DNA of 64,000 bases from Dolomitihabitans soli (GCF_022213955.1 NZ_JAKNTW010000009.1:339580-403579); one strand, 5' to 3'. Shown: positions 40,627 to 49,747, counted from the first letter of the stretch. Notes: generated from the sequence alone by a model not told the origin. A program made the numbers and translations.

Positions 40627-40720
40627 CCCCTCAGAACCGTGCGGCGACCAGTCCGGCGGGACGGCGGGCCACGGGGGCACCGCCACCGAGGGCCCGTGCC
40701 GACGACGAAGACAGGCCCGC

Positions 40721-40768
40721 TCACTGGGCGGTCCATCCGCCGTCGACGGTGACGAGCGCGCCGGTCAG
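40721..40768 (-). pseudogene. C-terminal tail of a second SDR gene
   Basis: In one minus-strand frame the sequence LTGALVTVDGGWTAQ runs to a TGA at 40721. This is the near-universal C-terminus of classical SDRs, yet no SDR body is attached. It is fused to the end of the neighbouring SDR gene through the 84-bp duplication. Confidence 0.55.
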
Positions 40769-40915
40769 CGTTGGCGGACGGGCCGTACGACGATCTCGTT
40801 GACGTCGACGTCGGGTGGCTGCGCGAGGGCAGGTGACGAGCGCGCCGGTCAGCGTTGGCGGACGGGCCGTACGACGATCTCGTTGACGTCGACGTCGGGC
40901 GGCTGCGCGAGGGCA
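40748..40915. repeat. 84-bp tandem duplication
   Basis: The segment 40748-40831 is repeated at 40832-40915 with a single mismatch. The unit is 28 codons long and covers the 3' end of the SDR gene, including its stop codon, plus a few bases of the orphan SDR tail. Near identity shows it is recent. Confidence 0.9.
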
Positions 40916-41619
40916 TAGGAGAGGGCTCCGGCGATGGCGTCCGGCTCGATCGCGTGCGCGCGGTAGGCGCGCATGCCCTGCGCGGCGCCGGGGTCGGTGA
41001 TGGAATCGGCGAGTTCGGAGGCGACCACCCCCGGGGAGATGGTCGTGACCCGGATCGAGGGATCGGACTCCTGCCGCAGGCCCTCGGTGATCGCCCAGGC
41101 GGCGTACTTGGTGGCGCAGTAGACGGCGCTGGTGGGCACGACCTGGTGGGCGCCGATGCTCGCGATCGTGACGAAGTGGCCGCCGCCCTGCGCGGTGAAC
41201 ACCGGCAGGGCCGCGGCGATCCCGTACAGCAGTCCGCGGACGTTCACGTCGATCATCCGGTCCCATTCCTCGACCAGCAGACGGTCCAGCCGCGACAGCG
41301 GCATGACCCCGGCGTTGCTCACCAGGGCGTCGACCCGTCCGAAGCGGTCGCGCGCCCCCGCGATGAAGGCGCCGACGTCGGCGCGGTCGGTCACGTCCAG
41401 CCGCGCCGGGTGCAGGCCGCCGCCGGAGCGGGCGGCCTCCTGTGCGGTGCGTTCGGCGAGCGCCCGCAGGCGATCGGTCCGCCGCGCACCCGCGACCACG
41501 TGGTGTCCTTCGCGCACCAGCCGGGCGGCGATGGCCTCGCCGATGCCGCTGCTGGCCCCGGTGACCAGGACCACCTTGCGGTCGGCCGGGATGTCGACTT
41601 CTGATCGGTTAGTTGGCAT
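40849..41619 (-). CDS. SDR family oxidoreductase
   Basis: A 256-residue classical short-chain dehydrogenase. Coenzyme motif VTGASSGIGEAIAARL (T-G-x3-G-x-G), NNAG equivalent V-S-N-A-G, catalytic Ser in IASIGAH and Y-C-A-T-K (Tyr, Lys). The Arg in GARRTDRL suggests NADPH. It ends VNEIVVRPVRQR, the tail common in the YdfG-like group. ATG 41619 has AAGG 8 bases upstream. It is divergent from an XRE regulator, whose partner in many actinobacteria is an SDR like this. Confidence 0.93.
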   Translation of the reverse strand: MPTNRSEVDIPADRKVVLVTGASSGIGEAIAARLVREGHHVVAGARRTDRLRALAERTAQEAARSGGGLHPARLDVTDRADVGAFIAGARDRFGRVDALVSNAGVMPLSRLDRLLVEEWDRMIDVNVRGLLYGIAAALPVFTAQGGGHFVTIASIGAHQVVPTSAVYCATKYAAWAITEGLRQESDPSIRVTTISPGVVASELADSITDPGAAQGMRAYRAHAIEPDAIAGALSYALAQPPDVDVNEIVVRPVRQR

Positions 41620-41722
41620 GACTTCGACCTTGGCCGAGTCGGCCGACGGCTGGAAGGGCGCCGTTCTCCCTGGGAGTGACGCACCCACCCACACGCGCTG
41701 ACCTGCGACCTAGCATGGTCGC

Positions 41723-42595
41723 ATGACATCCTCCGCACTCGGCGATTACCTCAGGGCCCGGCGGGCGCAGGTCACCCCGGAGTTGGCCGGACTTCCCAGC
41801 ACCGGGCACCGCAGGGTCCCCGGCCTGCGGCGCGAGGAAGTCGCGGCGCTCACCGCAGTCAGCGTCGACTACTACGTCCGGCTGGAGCAAGGCCGTGAAC
41901 GGAGCCCATCAGCGCAGGTGGTCGAGGCCTTGGCCGCGGCCCTGCACCTGCCGGAGGACGGCCGCCGGCACCTGTTCCGCATAGCCGGGCTCAGCGCGCG
42001 CGAGCGGACCGCCATTGTCAACGATCACGTCGACCCCAGCCTCCTGCAGTTGATGTCCGCCTGGCCGAACAACCCGGCCATCGTCTACAACCGCGCCTAC
42101 GACGTGCTCGCCTCCAACGCGATCGCCGACGCGCTCTTCCACGACTGGTCGCACTCGCGCAACCTCATGCACGTGGTGTTCACCGAACCCGCCGCCCGAA
42201 CCTTCTACCGCGACTGGCACGACGTCGCGCGCAACTCGGTGGCCGGCTTCCGGCTCGGCTACGGCGAGGCTCCCGACGACCCGCGGGTACGGCGGGTGCT
42301 CACCGAACTACTCGAATCGAGTCCCGAGTTCGCCCGGCTCTGGGCCCGGCACGACGCCCGCGGCAAAGCGCTGGAAAGCAAACGCTTCCACCACCGCCAC
42401 GTCGGACCGCTGACACTGTCCATGCAGACCTTCGACGTCCGCTCCAGCCCCGGCCAGGAACTCGTCGTCTACCACGCGGAGCCGGGCTCGGCCGGCAGCG
42501 AGGCCCTCAACCTCCTCGGCTCCCTCGCCGCCACCTCACCTCACCGCACCGCCCCTGAACGTCCACTCCGAGCCCTCGGTACTGCTGAGACCTGA
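41723..42595 (+). CDS. XRE-family regulator with MmyB-like ligand domain
   Basis: A 290-residue regulator. The N-terminal HTH (about 10-75) has the signature RVPGLRREEVAALTAVSVDY and YYVRLEQGRERSPS; the C-terminal MmyB-like domain (about 110-270) includes NRAYDVLASNAIADALF and a HRHVGPLTL segment. The latter fold resembles PAS domains and may bind a fatty acid-like ligand. A TAGCAT lies 6 bases before the ATG, so the mRNA may be leaderless. It probably controls the divergent SDR gene. Confidence 0.93.
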   Translation: MTSSALGDYLRARRAQVTPELAGLPSTGHRRVPGLRREEVAALTAVSVDYYVRLEQGRERSPSAQVVEALAAALHLPEDGRRHLFRIAGLSARERTAIVNDHVDPSLLQLMSAWPNNPAIVYNRAYDVLASNAIADALFHDWSHSRNLMHVVFTEPAARTFYRDWHDVARNSVAGFRLGYGEAPDDPRVRRVLTELLESSPEFARLWARHDARGKALESKRFHHRHVGPLTLSMQTFDVRSSPGQELVVYHAEPGSAGSEALNLLGSLAATSPHRTAPERPLRALGTAET

Positions 42596-42608
42596 TCGCT
42601 GAGTACCC

Positions 42609-44144
42609 CTAGCGCAGCTCGCGCTTGAGGATCTTGCCGGTCGCCGTCATCGGCAGGCTCTCGCGGAACTCGATGGTCCGCGGGTACTTGTAGGCCGCCA
42701 TGTTCTCCTTGCACCAGGCGATGAGCTCGTCCTCGCCCACCGTCGCGCCGGGCGCCGGGATGACGTAGGCCTTGACCTCCTCGCCGTGCGAGTCGTGGGG
42801 CACGCCGACCACCGCCACCAGCGAGACCGCCGGGTGCGTCATCAGCACCTCCTCGAGCTCGCGCGGGTAGATGTTGAAGCCGCCCCGGATGATCATGTCC
42901 TTCGTGCGGTCGATGACGGCGTAGTAGCCGTCCTCGTCGCGGGTGGCGATGTCGCCGGTGCGGAACCAGCCGTCCCGCATGACCTCCTCGGTGGCCTCGG
43001 GCCGCCCGTAGTAGCCCTTCATGACGTTGTGCCCGCGGATGGCGATCTCACCGGGGCCCCCGCCCTCGATGGTGTTCCAGCCATCGTCCACCAGCCGCAT
43101 CTGCACGCCCCAGATGGGGAAGCCGATGCTGCCCGGCTTGGTGGGCCGCCCCGGCTGGTTGAAGCTGGCCACCGGGGAGGTCTCCGACAGGCCGTAGCCC
43201 TCCAGGATCGGGATGCCGAAGGTGCCCTCGAAGTCCTTGAGCACCTCGACCGGAGAGGAGGCCCCGCCCGCCACCGCCACCCGCAGCGTCGAGGGCGCCT
43301 CGGCCCCGTCGGCGTGGATCTTCGACAGCATCGCCCAGAACATCGTCGGCACCCCGGCGAACATGGTCACCTTCTCCCTGCGCATGAGCTCCAGCGCCTC
43401 GCCGGGCTCGAAGCGCGGCTGGAGTACGAGGGTGGCGCGGCGGCGCACGCTCACGTTCATGACCGCGATCTGGCCGAAGGAGTGGAAGAGCGGCAGCACG
43501 GTGAGTGTGACGTCGCCGTCGGGGTCGGTGGGGAACATCTCGTCGCTGACGATGGTGTTGGTCAGTATGTTCATGTGGGTCAGCTCGGCGCCCTTGGGCT
43601 GACCGGTGGTGCCGGAGGTGTAGAGGATGGCCGCGGTGTCGTCCGGCGCGGTCTGCACCGTCTCGAACTCCCCGGACATGCCGCCCAGCGCCGCCCAGAA
43701 CGATTCGCCGTGCTCCGACTCGGCGGCCAGCGGCGTGGCGGGCAGGACGAAGAAGAGCTCGCAGCCCTCGGCGGCGTCGAAGGCCTCCCGCCCGCGTGCG
43801 CCCATGGGCAGTTCGGGGGAGCCCTCGAAGCAGAAGAACGCCTTGGCGTCGCTGTCGGTCAGGTGGTAGACGATCTCGCGCGGCTGCAGCAGCACGTTGA
43901 GCGGGACCACGGTCGCCCCGGCCTTGAGGATGCCGAAGTAGACGAAGGGGAAATAGGGCAGGTTCGGGCAGAGCAGCGCGACCTTGTCGCCCTTGCCGAT
44001 CCCCCGGGCCACCAGGAGGTTGGCCACCTGGTTCGCAACGGAGTTCACCATGGAGTACGGCAGGCGCAGGTCGCCGAAGACCAGAGCGGTGCGGTCTGGA
44101 GCATTGCGGGCGCTGTCATCCAGAATGATCGACAGATTGAGCAT
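42609..44144 (-). CDS. Long-chain fatty acid-CoA ligase/AMP-binding protein
   Basis: A 511-residue acyl-CoA synthetase. Motifs in order: A3 P-loop LYTSGTTGQPKGAEL, A5 EGYGLSETSP, A7 DGWFRTGD, A8 KDMIIRGGFNIYPRELEE, A10 PMTATGKILKREL with catalytic Lys. It adenylates a fatty or aryl acid and transfers it to CoA. It converges on the XRE gene with a 13-bp gap. An AraC regulator follows upstream on the same strand 112 bp away. Confidence 0.93.
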   Translation of the reverse strand: MLNLSIILDDSARNAPDRTALVFGDLRLPYSMVNSVANQVANLLVARGIGKGDKVALLCPNLPYFPFVYFGILKAGATVVPLNVLLQPREIVYHLTDSDAKAFFCFEGSPELPMGARGREAFDAAEGCELFFVLPATPLAAESEHGESFWAALGGMSGEFETVQTAPDDTAAILYTSGTTGQPKGAELTHMNILTNTIVSDEMFPTDPDGDVTLTVLPLFHSFGQIAVMNVSVRRRATLVLQPRFEPGEALELMRREKVTMFAGVPTMFWAMLSKIHADGAEAPSTLRVAVAGGASSPVEVLKDFEGTFGIPILEGYGLSETSPVASFNQPGRPTKPGSIGFPIWGVQMRLVDDGWNTIEGGGPGEIAIRGHNVMKGYYGRPEATEEVMRDGWFRTGDIATRDEDGYYAVIDRTKDMIIRGGFNIYPRELEEVLMTHPAVSLVAVVGVPHDSHGEEVKAYVIPAPGATVGEDELIAWCKENMAAYKYPRTIEFRESLPMTATGKILKRELR

Positions 44145-44256
44145 CGCGACCCTTTCTCGGCGGTTCGACTACCTGCCCCGGCTGCGTCTCAGGGGACGTT
44201 CGTACGTCACAAGGATGCGGCGCCGATGCGGTCAGGGCTTGTACGAACGTGTCGAT

Positions 44257-45066
44257 TCAGGGCAGCCAGTCGATGGCGGCGGCCATCGTGGAGGGCGCGG
44301 TCCCGAAGTTGTGCCTGAAGGCCCGGGTGAAATGTGACCCGTCGGTGAATCCGGCGCCGTGGGCGGCCATCGTCAACGACTCTCCTGCGGCCACCAGCCT
44401 GATCGCATGCTGCATGCGCTGCCAGCGCACATAGGGTCGCAGTGGAATCCCAACGTGTGCGCTGAACAGATGCGCCAACCGGCTTGGCGACAGGTGCACC
44501 GCGTCCGCAACCACGCCCAGACGCACCGGCCCCTCGATCAGGAGAGTGGGGATCACGGCTATCGCCATCTCCACCGCCGGGTGAATCGGGATTACTTCGG
44601 CACTACGTTGGCCCGTCCAGTCCTCGACGATCTTCAGGGCGGCCGCGGCCTCGGCGGAGTGTTCATGGCCGTTCGAGGGTTTCGTGAACATGAGCGGCGC
44701 TGCCACCCGGCGGTGTCTCGGGCTCGGGCCGGCGTGTGTGAGGTGGGGGAAGGGCGGACCCCAGGTCGAGGCGTTGGCCCCCGCACCTGAATGGGCGAGA
44801 AGGGAACGGCCTGGCGAGCTGCCGGGTTCGAGTTGAGCCAGCAGGGCCCCGCGAGCTCCCGTGAGTACGGCGTGGCCGATGTCGGGGGGAATGACCGCGG
44901 TCCGGGTGGTCAACCGCCGGCCATGGGCGTCGGCCATGGTGAAGGGCTCTGCGGACACGATCAGGTGGACCGCATGGTGCGCGTGCAGCTGGTTCGTACC
45001 GATGGTTCCGCCGTACAGCAGGAGGCCAGGGCGGAGTAAACACCAGCCGCGCCAGAGATGCGACAT
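44257..45066 (-). CDS. AraC family transcriptional regulator
   Basis: A 269-residue regulator. The C-terminal AraC domain (about 170-269) contains two HTHs: VADAVHLSPSRLAHLFSAHV and ...AAHGAGFTDGSHFTRAFRHNFG. The N-terminal cupin-like effector region carries LHAHHAVHLIVS, typical of the RmlC-like ligand fold. ATG 45066 is chosen because AAGGAGG lies 4 bases upstream. It lies upstream of the fatty-acyl ligase and may control that gene. Confidence 0.9.
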   Translation of the reverse strand: MSHLWRGWCLLRPGLLLYGGTIGTNQLHAHHAVHLIVSAEPFTMADAHGRRLTTRTAVIPPDIGHAVLTGARGALLAQLEPGSSPGRSLLAHSGAGANASTWGPPFPHLTHAGPSPRHRRVAAPLMFTKPSNGHEHSAEAAAALKIVEDWTGQRSAEVIPIHPAVEMAIAVIPTLLIEGPVRLGVVADAVHLSPSRLAHLFSAHVGIPLRPYVRWQRMQHAIRLVAAGESLTMAAHGAGFTDGSHFTRAFRHNFGTAPSTMAAAIDWLP

Positions 45067-45452
45067 CACGCCTCCTTCGCCGGATGAGTTCGTCTCAATC
45101 TCTGATCGTCGTGGCGGAAGCCCTTTTCGTGAAGGTACTGATCTCGGGCTCCACTCAGCGGCACCGGAGACGCGGATTCACCGCACCCGACTGGACCCGT
45201 CTCGGAAACCGCGAAAGATCCGGAAGCCCTGCACAGAGTGCAGTCGTTCAGGTCTTGTCGTCGGTGCATCGCGTGGTCAGCCTCTAGCGTCCTGGGCGGG
45301 GTTGTGCTCGGGCGGCCGCGACGATTCGCTCCAGATCCGCCGCGTGTCGCTCGAAGGATCGCAGTCCGTCATGGTCGCCGGTCCCGGCGGGCAACGGTTG
45401 CGCCGCCGGGACCTGATGGGTGACCCTGCATCCCACCCTGGAAACAGTCGAC
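45067..45452. other. 386-bp gap, no confident gene
   Basis: No frame here has both a start with a ribosome binding site and sustained coding bias. A short minus-strand stretch (about 45300-45425) reads GLRSFERHAADLERIVAAA and may be the tail of a lost gene, but it cannot be assigned. Confidence 0.4.
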
Positions 45453-46118
45453 TCAGCGGCAGAGGAACACCAGACAATCCCAGACCCTGACGTCATCGAT
45501 CACCGGGCCGTACGCGGATGCGGGATCGGTCGTGCTGGCGAATTCCAGTGTGGTGGATGAGCTGGAAGGTTTGAAATAGAACCTTTTTGTCACATAGCCC
45601 ATGTCGGTCGTGGTTTTTCCGGCGGTGTCGAAGGAGAAGCGTTGTGCGACCTCTCCGTTGATGCGCGCCTCACCGGTCTTCACCCTCGGGCCGCTCTCCG
45701 GGTTTCCGGCAAGCTGGTAGGTCACCATGTATCTGCGGAGGAGGAATCTAGGGGTGGAGACGGTCTGGTAGACGGCGCCTTGGAAATTGTGCGTTCCGGA
45801 GCCATTCAAGTCGACCGACTGCACTCCGTCGGCCGCCTCCCAGAACCCCTCGTGTTTGAGGTCGACGGTGCCTCGCACCGTCCACGCTCCGATGGACTGG
45901 CCGGTGGTGAAGATGCGGAAGGTGTTCAGGGGGACCTGCGGAAACTCGAAGCTGCCGTCGGGGACCTGGACGGCGGCGCCGGCGGGGGTGGCCGTGATGA
46001 CGCCTAGACCGGTCAGCGCGGCGATCAGGGCGGCGCTGCGCGAGATCCGGCGCCACCATCGAGTGGTGCCGGCGGGGCGCGGGGCGGGGGATTTCGTCGG
46101 AGTATCCGGAATATCCAT
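45453..46118 (-). CDS. Secreted DUF642/choice-of-anchor C family protein
   Basis: A 221-residue exported protein. A long N-terminal signal (basic segment with WWRRISRSAALIAALTG, then A-T-P-A-G-A-A) precedes a beta-sandwich domain with the DUF642 pattern: VPDGSFEFPQVP, IGAWTVRGTVDL, WEAADGVQSVDLNG and the ending GPVIDDVRVWDC. Such domains bind carbohydrates in plants and bacteria. Two Cys near the C-terminus (CLVFLC) may pair. AAAGGA lies 6 bases before ATG 46118. Confidence 0.85.
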   Translation of the reverse strand: MDIPDTPTKSPAPRPAGTTRWWRRISRSAALIAALTGLGVITATPAGAAVQVPDGSFEFPQVPLNTFRIFTTGQSIGAWTVRGTVDLKHEGFWEAADGVQSVDLNGSGTHNFQGAVYQTVSTPRFLLRRYMVTYQLAGNPESGPRVKTGEARINGEVAQRFSFDTAGKTTTDMGYVTKRFYFKPSSSSTTLEFASTTDPASAYGPVIDDVRVWDCLVFLCR

Positions 46119-46345
46119 GTTAATCCTTTCGGATTTGCGAGTGGTGGCTCTTTCCGATGAAGTATGGCTCTATTGGAGAGCACTTAAACAATCCAAGCGT
46201 TCGTCGAAGGGTGAATGGAGTGCGAAAGGTATTTGTTGCGAGAAAGCGGGATTTGGTCTCTCGGCGGATGTAGGCGCGGAACGCAGAGAGCGCCCCTCCC
46301 CTTCCGTTCTAGCGGTCGTCGCAACACCCCAGCTTGGGGACTGCG

Positions 46346-46507
46346 ATGGAGTTCCAGATCCGCAAGATCCGGGCCCCTCAGGGGCGGCGGAAGCTGACCC
46401 GTGAGCGGGAGGAATACTTCCGCCTTATGGATCAAGGGTTCAGCAGCCGAGAGGCGTGCCGAATCATCGGCATCAACTACCGCACGGGGAAGAGAAGTGC
46501 CCCTTGA
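46346..46507 (+). mobile_element. IS30-family transposase N-terminal fragment
   Basis: A 53-codon frame contains RKLTREREEYFRLMDQGFSS and REACRIIGINYRTGKR, matching the HTH of IS30-like transposases, and then terminates. The DDE domain is absent and no terminal inverted repeats were recognised. The DNA just upstream (46119-46345) is noticeably AT-richer and holds no gene. Confidence 0.6.
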
Positions 46508-46545
46508 CACCGGCGGCGCACGCATCGGCCCCCGGACACGACAAA

Positions 46546-46571
46546 CGGCCCGGAGGGATGCCTCCGGGCCG
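46546..46571 (-). terminator. 11-bp hairpin with T-rich tail on minus strand
   Basis: CGGCCCGGAGG (46546-46556) pairs exactly with 46561-46571 around GATG. On the minus strand it is followed by TTTGT. It lies 16 bp past the stop of the small secreted protein at 46587. Confidence 0.8.
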
Positions 46572-46586
46572 CAGATGGTCAGGCGG

Positions 46587-46862
46587 TTACCTGGTCAGCA
46601 CCATCAGCGTGAAGAAACCGGTGTACTCGCAGTAGTACGACAGGTAGGTGCCGCTCGCCTTCAGCGCCTTGCCCTTGGCTACGCACTTCGCCTGGGACGA
46701 GTAGTCGCCGTACTTGACCCAGGTGGAGGCGGGGGCGACCGAGGTGACAGACGCGGCGGGGGCGGTCGTGGCACTGGCGGGCGCGGCCAGCGCGGAACCC
46801 GCCGTCGCCAGGGCGATCGCCGCGAACGAGGTCGCGGCGGCGCGGGTGAGCTTGGTGGACAT
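46587..46862 (-). CDS. Small secreted protein
   Basis: A 91-residue exported protein. The signal peptide (MSTKLTRAAATSFAAIALAT, then A-S-A-T-T) leaves a mature chain of about 50 residues with two Cys in YSSQAKCVAKG and YLSYYCEYTG, likely disulfide-bonded. GAAGGG lies 7 bases before ATG 46862 and a good terminator follows. Similar small secreted proteins of unknown role are common in actinomycetes. Confidence 0.75.
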   Translation of the reverse strand: MSTKLTRAAATSFAAIALATAGSALAAPASATTAPAASVTSVAPASTWVKYGDYSSQAKCVAKGKALKASGTYLSYYCEYTGFFTLMVLTR

Positions 46863-47032
46863 GAAGCATCCCTTCGGGGGGTCAACTACCGCGGCGGAAA
46901 GGTAGATCGTCTCCGCCACGACCGTGATCATAATCACCCCCCGGCAGCCGGCCTCACGCCACCCCCGGTGTCGCCGTACCCTCAGCGCCGCTGACCTTTC
47001 GGCCGGCCCTCGCGCGCGGATTGGTGAGCGAC

Positions 47033-47182
47033 TCAGTACCGATGCGTGGGCAGTTCTGGGCGTTCGTCGGTCCAGCCGATCGCCTGGAACGAGGTGGAGA
47101 CACGCATCTCCGCCTGCCGCCCGTTCGCGAGCTTGGTGGTGTTCGTCCTCACCTCGGCGATGGAGAAGGCCAAGATCCCCAT
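47033..47182 (-). CDS. Possible 49-residue ORF behind nhaA
   Basis: From ATG 47182 the frame reads MGILAFSIAEVRTNTTKLAN and continues to a TGA at 47033, with convincing codon bias. It is in frame with nhaA and separated from it only by the nhaA TAG and 13 codons. It could be a small gene or a truncated remnant fused by deletion. No family recognised. Confidence 0.35.
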   Translation of the reverse strand: MGILAFSIAEVRTNTTKLANGRQAEMRVSTSFQAIGWTDERPELPTHRY

Positions 47183-47221
47183 CACGGTCTGAGACTTCGT
47201 GATCTCAACTCCGTGCAGGGC

Positions 47222-48532
47222 CTAGGTGGCCTGGTACAGATCAGGAATGTCGTCGTGGTCCAGGTCGAGGGTCTCTGCCTGGTGGATGCGCAGGTAGACC
47301 CGTGCACGCAGCCGCAGGATCACCGTGGCCACCACGGCGGCGGCCAGGGAACCGGCCAGGACGGCGATCTTGACCCGGACGTCGGTGTCGCTGCCGGCGC
47401 CGAAGGCCAGTTCCCCGATCAGCAGTGAGACGGTGAACCCGATCCCGGCCAGGATCGACAGCCCGGCCACGTCGATCCAGGCCAGGCCCTCATCCAGAGA
47501 GGCGCGGGTAAAGCGGGACACCAGCCAGGTCGCGGTCAGGATGCCGATCGGTTTGCCGGCCAGCAAGCCGATCACGATGCCCAGCGCGACCGGGTCGGTC
47601 AGGGCCTCCGCCAGGCCGTCCAGCCCACCGATGCCCACCCCGGCGGCGAAGAAGGCGAAAACGGGTACGGCGACGCCGGCGGAGATCGGCCGGAACCGGT
47701 GCTCGAAGTGCTCGGCCAGCCCCGGCCCGGCCTCGGGGCCGCCCCCGCCCGCCCGCTTGCCGCGCAACACCGGCACGGTCAGAGCCAGCGCCACCCCGGC
47801 CACGGTGGCGTGCACGCCCGAGGCGTGTACCAGCGCCCAGGTGGCGAAGGCGAGCGGCAGCAGCAGCCACCACGAGCGCACCCGCCGCTGGACCAGTACG
47901 GCGAAGGCGGCCAGCGGCACCAGGGCGCCCAGCAGCGGCAGCACCGACAACTGTGCGGTGTAAAAGACGGCGATGATGACGATGGCGATCAGGTCATCCA
48001 CCACCGCCAGCGTCAGCAGGAACGTCCGCAATGCCGTCGGCAGGAACCGGCCGATCACCGCCAGCACGGCCAGTGCGAAGGCGATGTCGGTGGCGGTGGG
48101 AATCGCCCACCCCCGCGCCGCGCCGGCTCCGCCCGCGACCGCCAGATACAGCAGCGCGGGCACGATGACCCCGCCGAGCGCGGCGGCCACCGGCACCGCC
48201 GCTCGCCGCACATCACGCAGGTCGCCGGCGACGAACTCGCGTTTGAGTTCCAGGCCGGCGACGAAGAAGAAGATGGCCAGCAGCCCGTCGGCGGCCCAAG
48301 TAGCGAGGTCGAGATCCAGGTGCAGCGCGGCCGGCCCGATCCGGATCGCCCGCAGATCCGCATAGGCCTGCGCCCACGGCGAGTTCGCCCACGCCAGCGC
48401 CGCGACCGCGCCGGCCAGCAGGAGTATCCCGCCGACGGTCTCCTTGCGCAGGATGTCGGCGATCCGCCGTGCTTCTGGCCAGGTGCCCTTGCTGAGCAGG
48501 CCAGGCGTGCGGTGAGGGGTGGTGCCGGGCAT
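47222..48532 (-). CDS. nhaA: Na+/H+ antiporter NhaA
   Basis: A 436-residue transporter with about twelve membrane helices. The NhaA core is intact: [19 protein letters not shown] with the helix-IV TDIAFA unwound region, and [17 protein letters not shown] carrying the ion-binding D-D pair. KREFVAGDL follows the second helix as in E. coli NhaA. It exchanges Na+ or Li+ for protons, aiding pH and salt tolerance. ATG 48532 starts [14 protein letters not shown]. It lies downstream of a TetR gene on the same strand. Confidence 0.95.
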   Translation of the reverse strand: MPGTTPHRTPGLLSKGTWPEARRIADILRKETVGGILLLAGAVAALAWANSPWAQAYADLRAIRIGPAALHLDLDLATWAADGLLAIFFFVAGLELKREFVAGDLRDVRRAAVPVAAALGGVIVPALLYLAVAGGAGAARGWAIPTATDIAFALAVLAVIGRFLPTALRTFLLTLAVVDDLIAIVIIAVFYTAQLSVLPLLGALVPLAAFAVLVQRRVRSWWLLLPLAFATWALVHASGVHATVAGVALALTVPVLRGKRAGGGGPEAGPGLAEHFEHRFRPISAGVAVPVFAFFAAGVGIGGLDGLAEALTDPVALGIVIGLLAGKPIGILTATWLVSRFTRASLDEGLAWIDVAGLSILAGIGFTVSLLIGELAFGAGSDTDVRVKIAVLAGSLAAAVVATVILRLRARVYLRIHQAETLDLDHDDIPDLYQAT

Positions 48533-48695
48533 GAGGCTCCGCTTCGAGGCAGGGGTCGGGTCGTTTACTTGCCGACCAGACTTCCCGGCGCACCTATGAA
48601 CAACGTATCAGGAGGGATGAAGAGCCTCAGAGGGGGATCAAGTCCGCACGTGTACACGCAGCCGGGCCGGAGTTCGAGGCGTGGGCGAGCGGCCC

Positions 48696-49256
48696 TCAGC
48701 GGGGGCGGAAGGCGTCCAGGAGCAAGGTCACCGTTCGGTGCCGGAGGTCGTCGGACCAGGCGGTAGCCAGTGCGCCGTGGGTAGCGGCGGCGAGGAGAGC
48801 CATGACCTCGTCGAGATGGACGTCGGGGCGGACGGTCCCGGCCTCTTGCGCGGCGTCCAATAGCGTGCCGAAGGTGTGGTCGAGCGCCATGATCTGCTCG
48901 CCTGGCTCAATGGACGTGCCCTCCTCGGCAAGGAGGCTCACAACGGCGCCTACCCTGGCCGAGCTTCCGACGAGGAATGTGAAGTAGTCGAAGAACGCGG
49001 TTCCGGGGTCACCGTCGGCGACGAGGGCTTCCGCTTTGTCGATGAGGCGCCGCCGCAGATCCTTCATGATCGCGGCGAGGAGGTCGCGTTTGGTGGGGAA
49101 GTGGCGGAATATCGTCCCGATGGCGACACCGGCGCGGGCGGCGACCTCCTCGGTGGACGCGGAGGCGCCTCGTTCGGCGAACACCTCTTCGGCGGCGGCG
49201 AGGATGCGGGCGCGGTTGCGCCGGGCGTCGGCGCGCATGGGCTTGCTCGGTGTCAT
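48696..49256 (-). CDS. TetR/AcrR family transcriptional regulator
   Basis: A 186-residue TetR protein. The HTH segment STEEVAARAGVAIGTIFRHF is intact (about residues 32-51); the C-terminal domain matches the TetR_C group with GTLLDAAQEAGTVRPDVHLDEV. ATG 49256 (MTPSKPMRADARRNRAR) is preferred over ATG 49238. It is divergent from a SnoaL-like gene across two dyad operators and probably represses both. Confidence 0.92.
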   Translation of the reverse strand: MTPSKPMRADARRNRARILAAAEEVFAERGASASTEEVAARAGVAIGTIFRHFPTKRDLLAAIMKDLRRRLIDKAEALVADGDPGTAFFDYFTFLVGSSARVGAVVSLLAEEGTSIEPGEQIMALDHTFGTLLDAAQEAGTVRPDVHLDEVMALLAAATHGALATAWSDDLRHRTVTLLLDAFRPR

Positions 49257-49275
49257 TCGTCCACTCGTTGACAAG

Positions 49276-49318
49276 ATGAGTCCGAGACTCATATTTTCAA
49301 CATGAGTCTTCAACTCAT
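49276..49318. promoter_or_regulatory. Two ATGAGT dyad operators
   Basis: ATGAGTCCGAGACTCAT (49276-49292) and ATGAGTCTTCAACTCAT (49302-49318) are 17-bp dyads with ATGAGT/ACTCAT arms, 26 bp apart. They occupy the gap between divergent tetR and SnoaL-like genes. Confidence 0.75.
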
Positions 49319-49342
49319 CTTAGTCCACTCCGAAGGGAACCC

Positions 49343-49747
49343 ATGTCCGAGCACACCCCGCGAGACCTCTTCGCCCGCTTCCAGCGCAACGCCCTCGCCG
49401 GAGAGGCCGGCCTGGACGAGGAGATGCTGGCCGACAACATCGTTGTGGAGCAGCCATTCGCTCGCGTCGGGCACCGCAGGATCGAGGGCCGCGAGAAGGT
49501 CGTGGCCATGACGCGGGCGGGCCGTGAGGCCCTCCCCATCGCGTTCGAGGAATTCCGGGACGTGATGATCCACGAGACTGCCGACCCGGAGGTGATCATC
49601 GCCGAGTATCAGATGGTGGCCACGATGCCGGGGAGTGGCACGCGAGCGCAGGCCGCGTTCGTGGTGGTTCTGCGTGCCACGGGCGGGCGCATCGTGCACT
49701 GGCGCGAGTACCAGGACCAGGCGGCGATCGCCGAGGCCCTGGCCTGA
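49343..49747 (+). CDS. SnoaL-like/NTF2-fold protein
   Basis: A 134-residue protein with an NTF2-like cone fold: an N-terminal helix, then VEQPFARVGHRRIEGREKVV and a C-terminal strand set ending IVHWREYQDQAAIAEAL. Such proteins are polyketide cyclases, isomerases or ligand-binding domains. GAAGGGAA lies just before ATG 49343. It is controlled by the divergent TetR in all likelihood; substrate unknown. Confidence 0.85.
   Translation: MSEHTPRDLFARFQRNALAGEAGLDEEMLADNIVVEQPFARVGHRRIEGREKVVAMTRAGREALPIAFEEFRDVMIHETADPEVIIAEYQMVATMPGSGTRAQAAFVVVLRATGGRIVHWREYQDQAAIAEALA

Noticed and set aside
45084-45490. Several short frames in the gap after the AraC gene
   Set aside because: All have weak codon bias or no start context; only a possible gene tail remains, too short to call.
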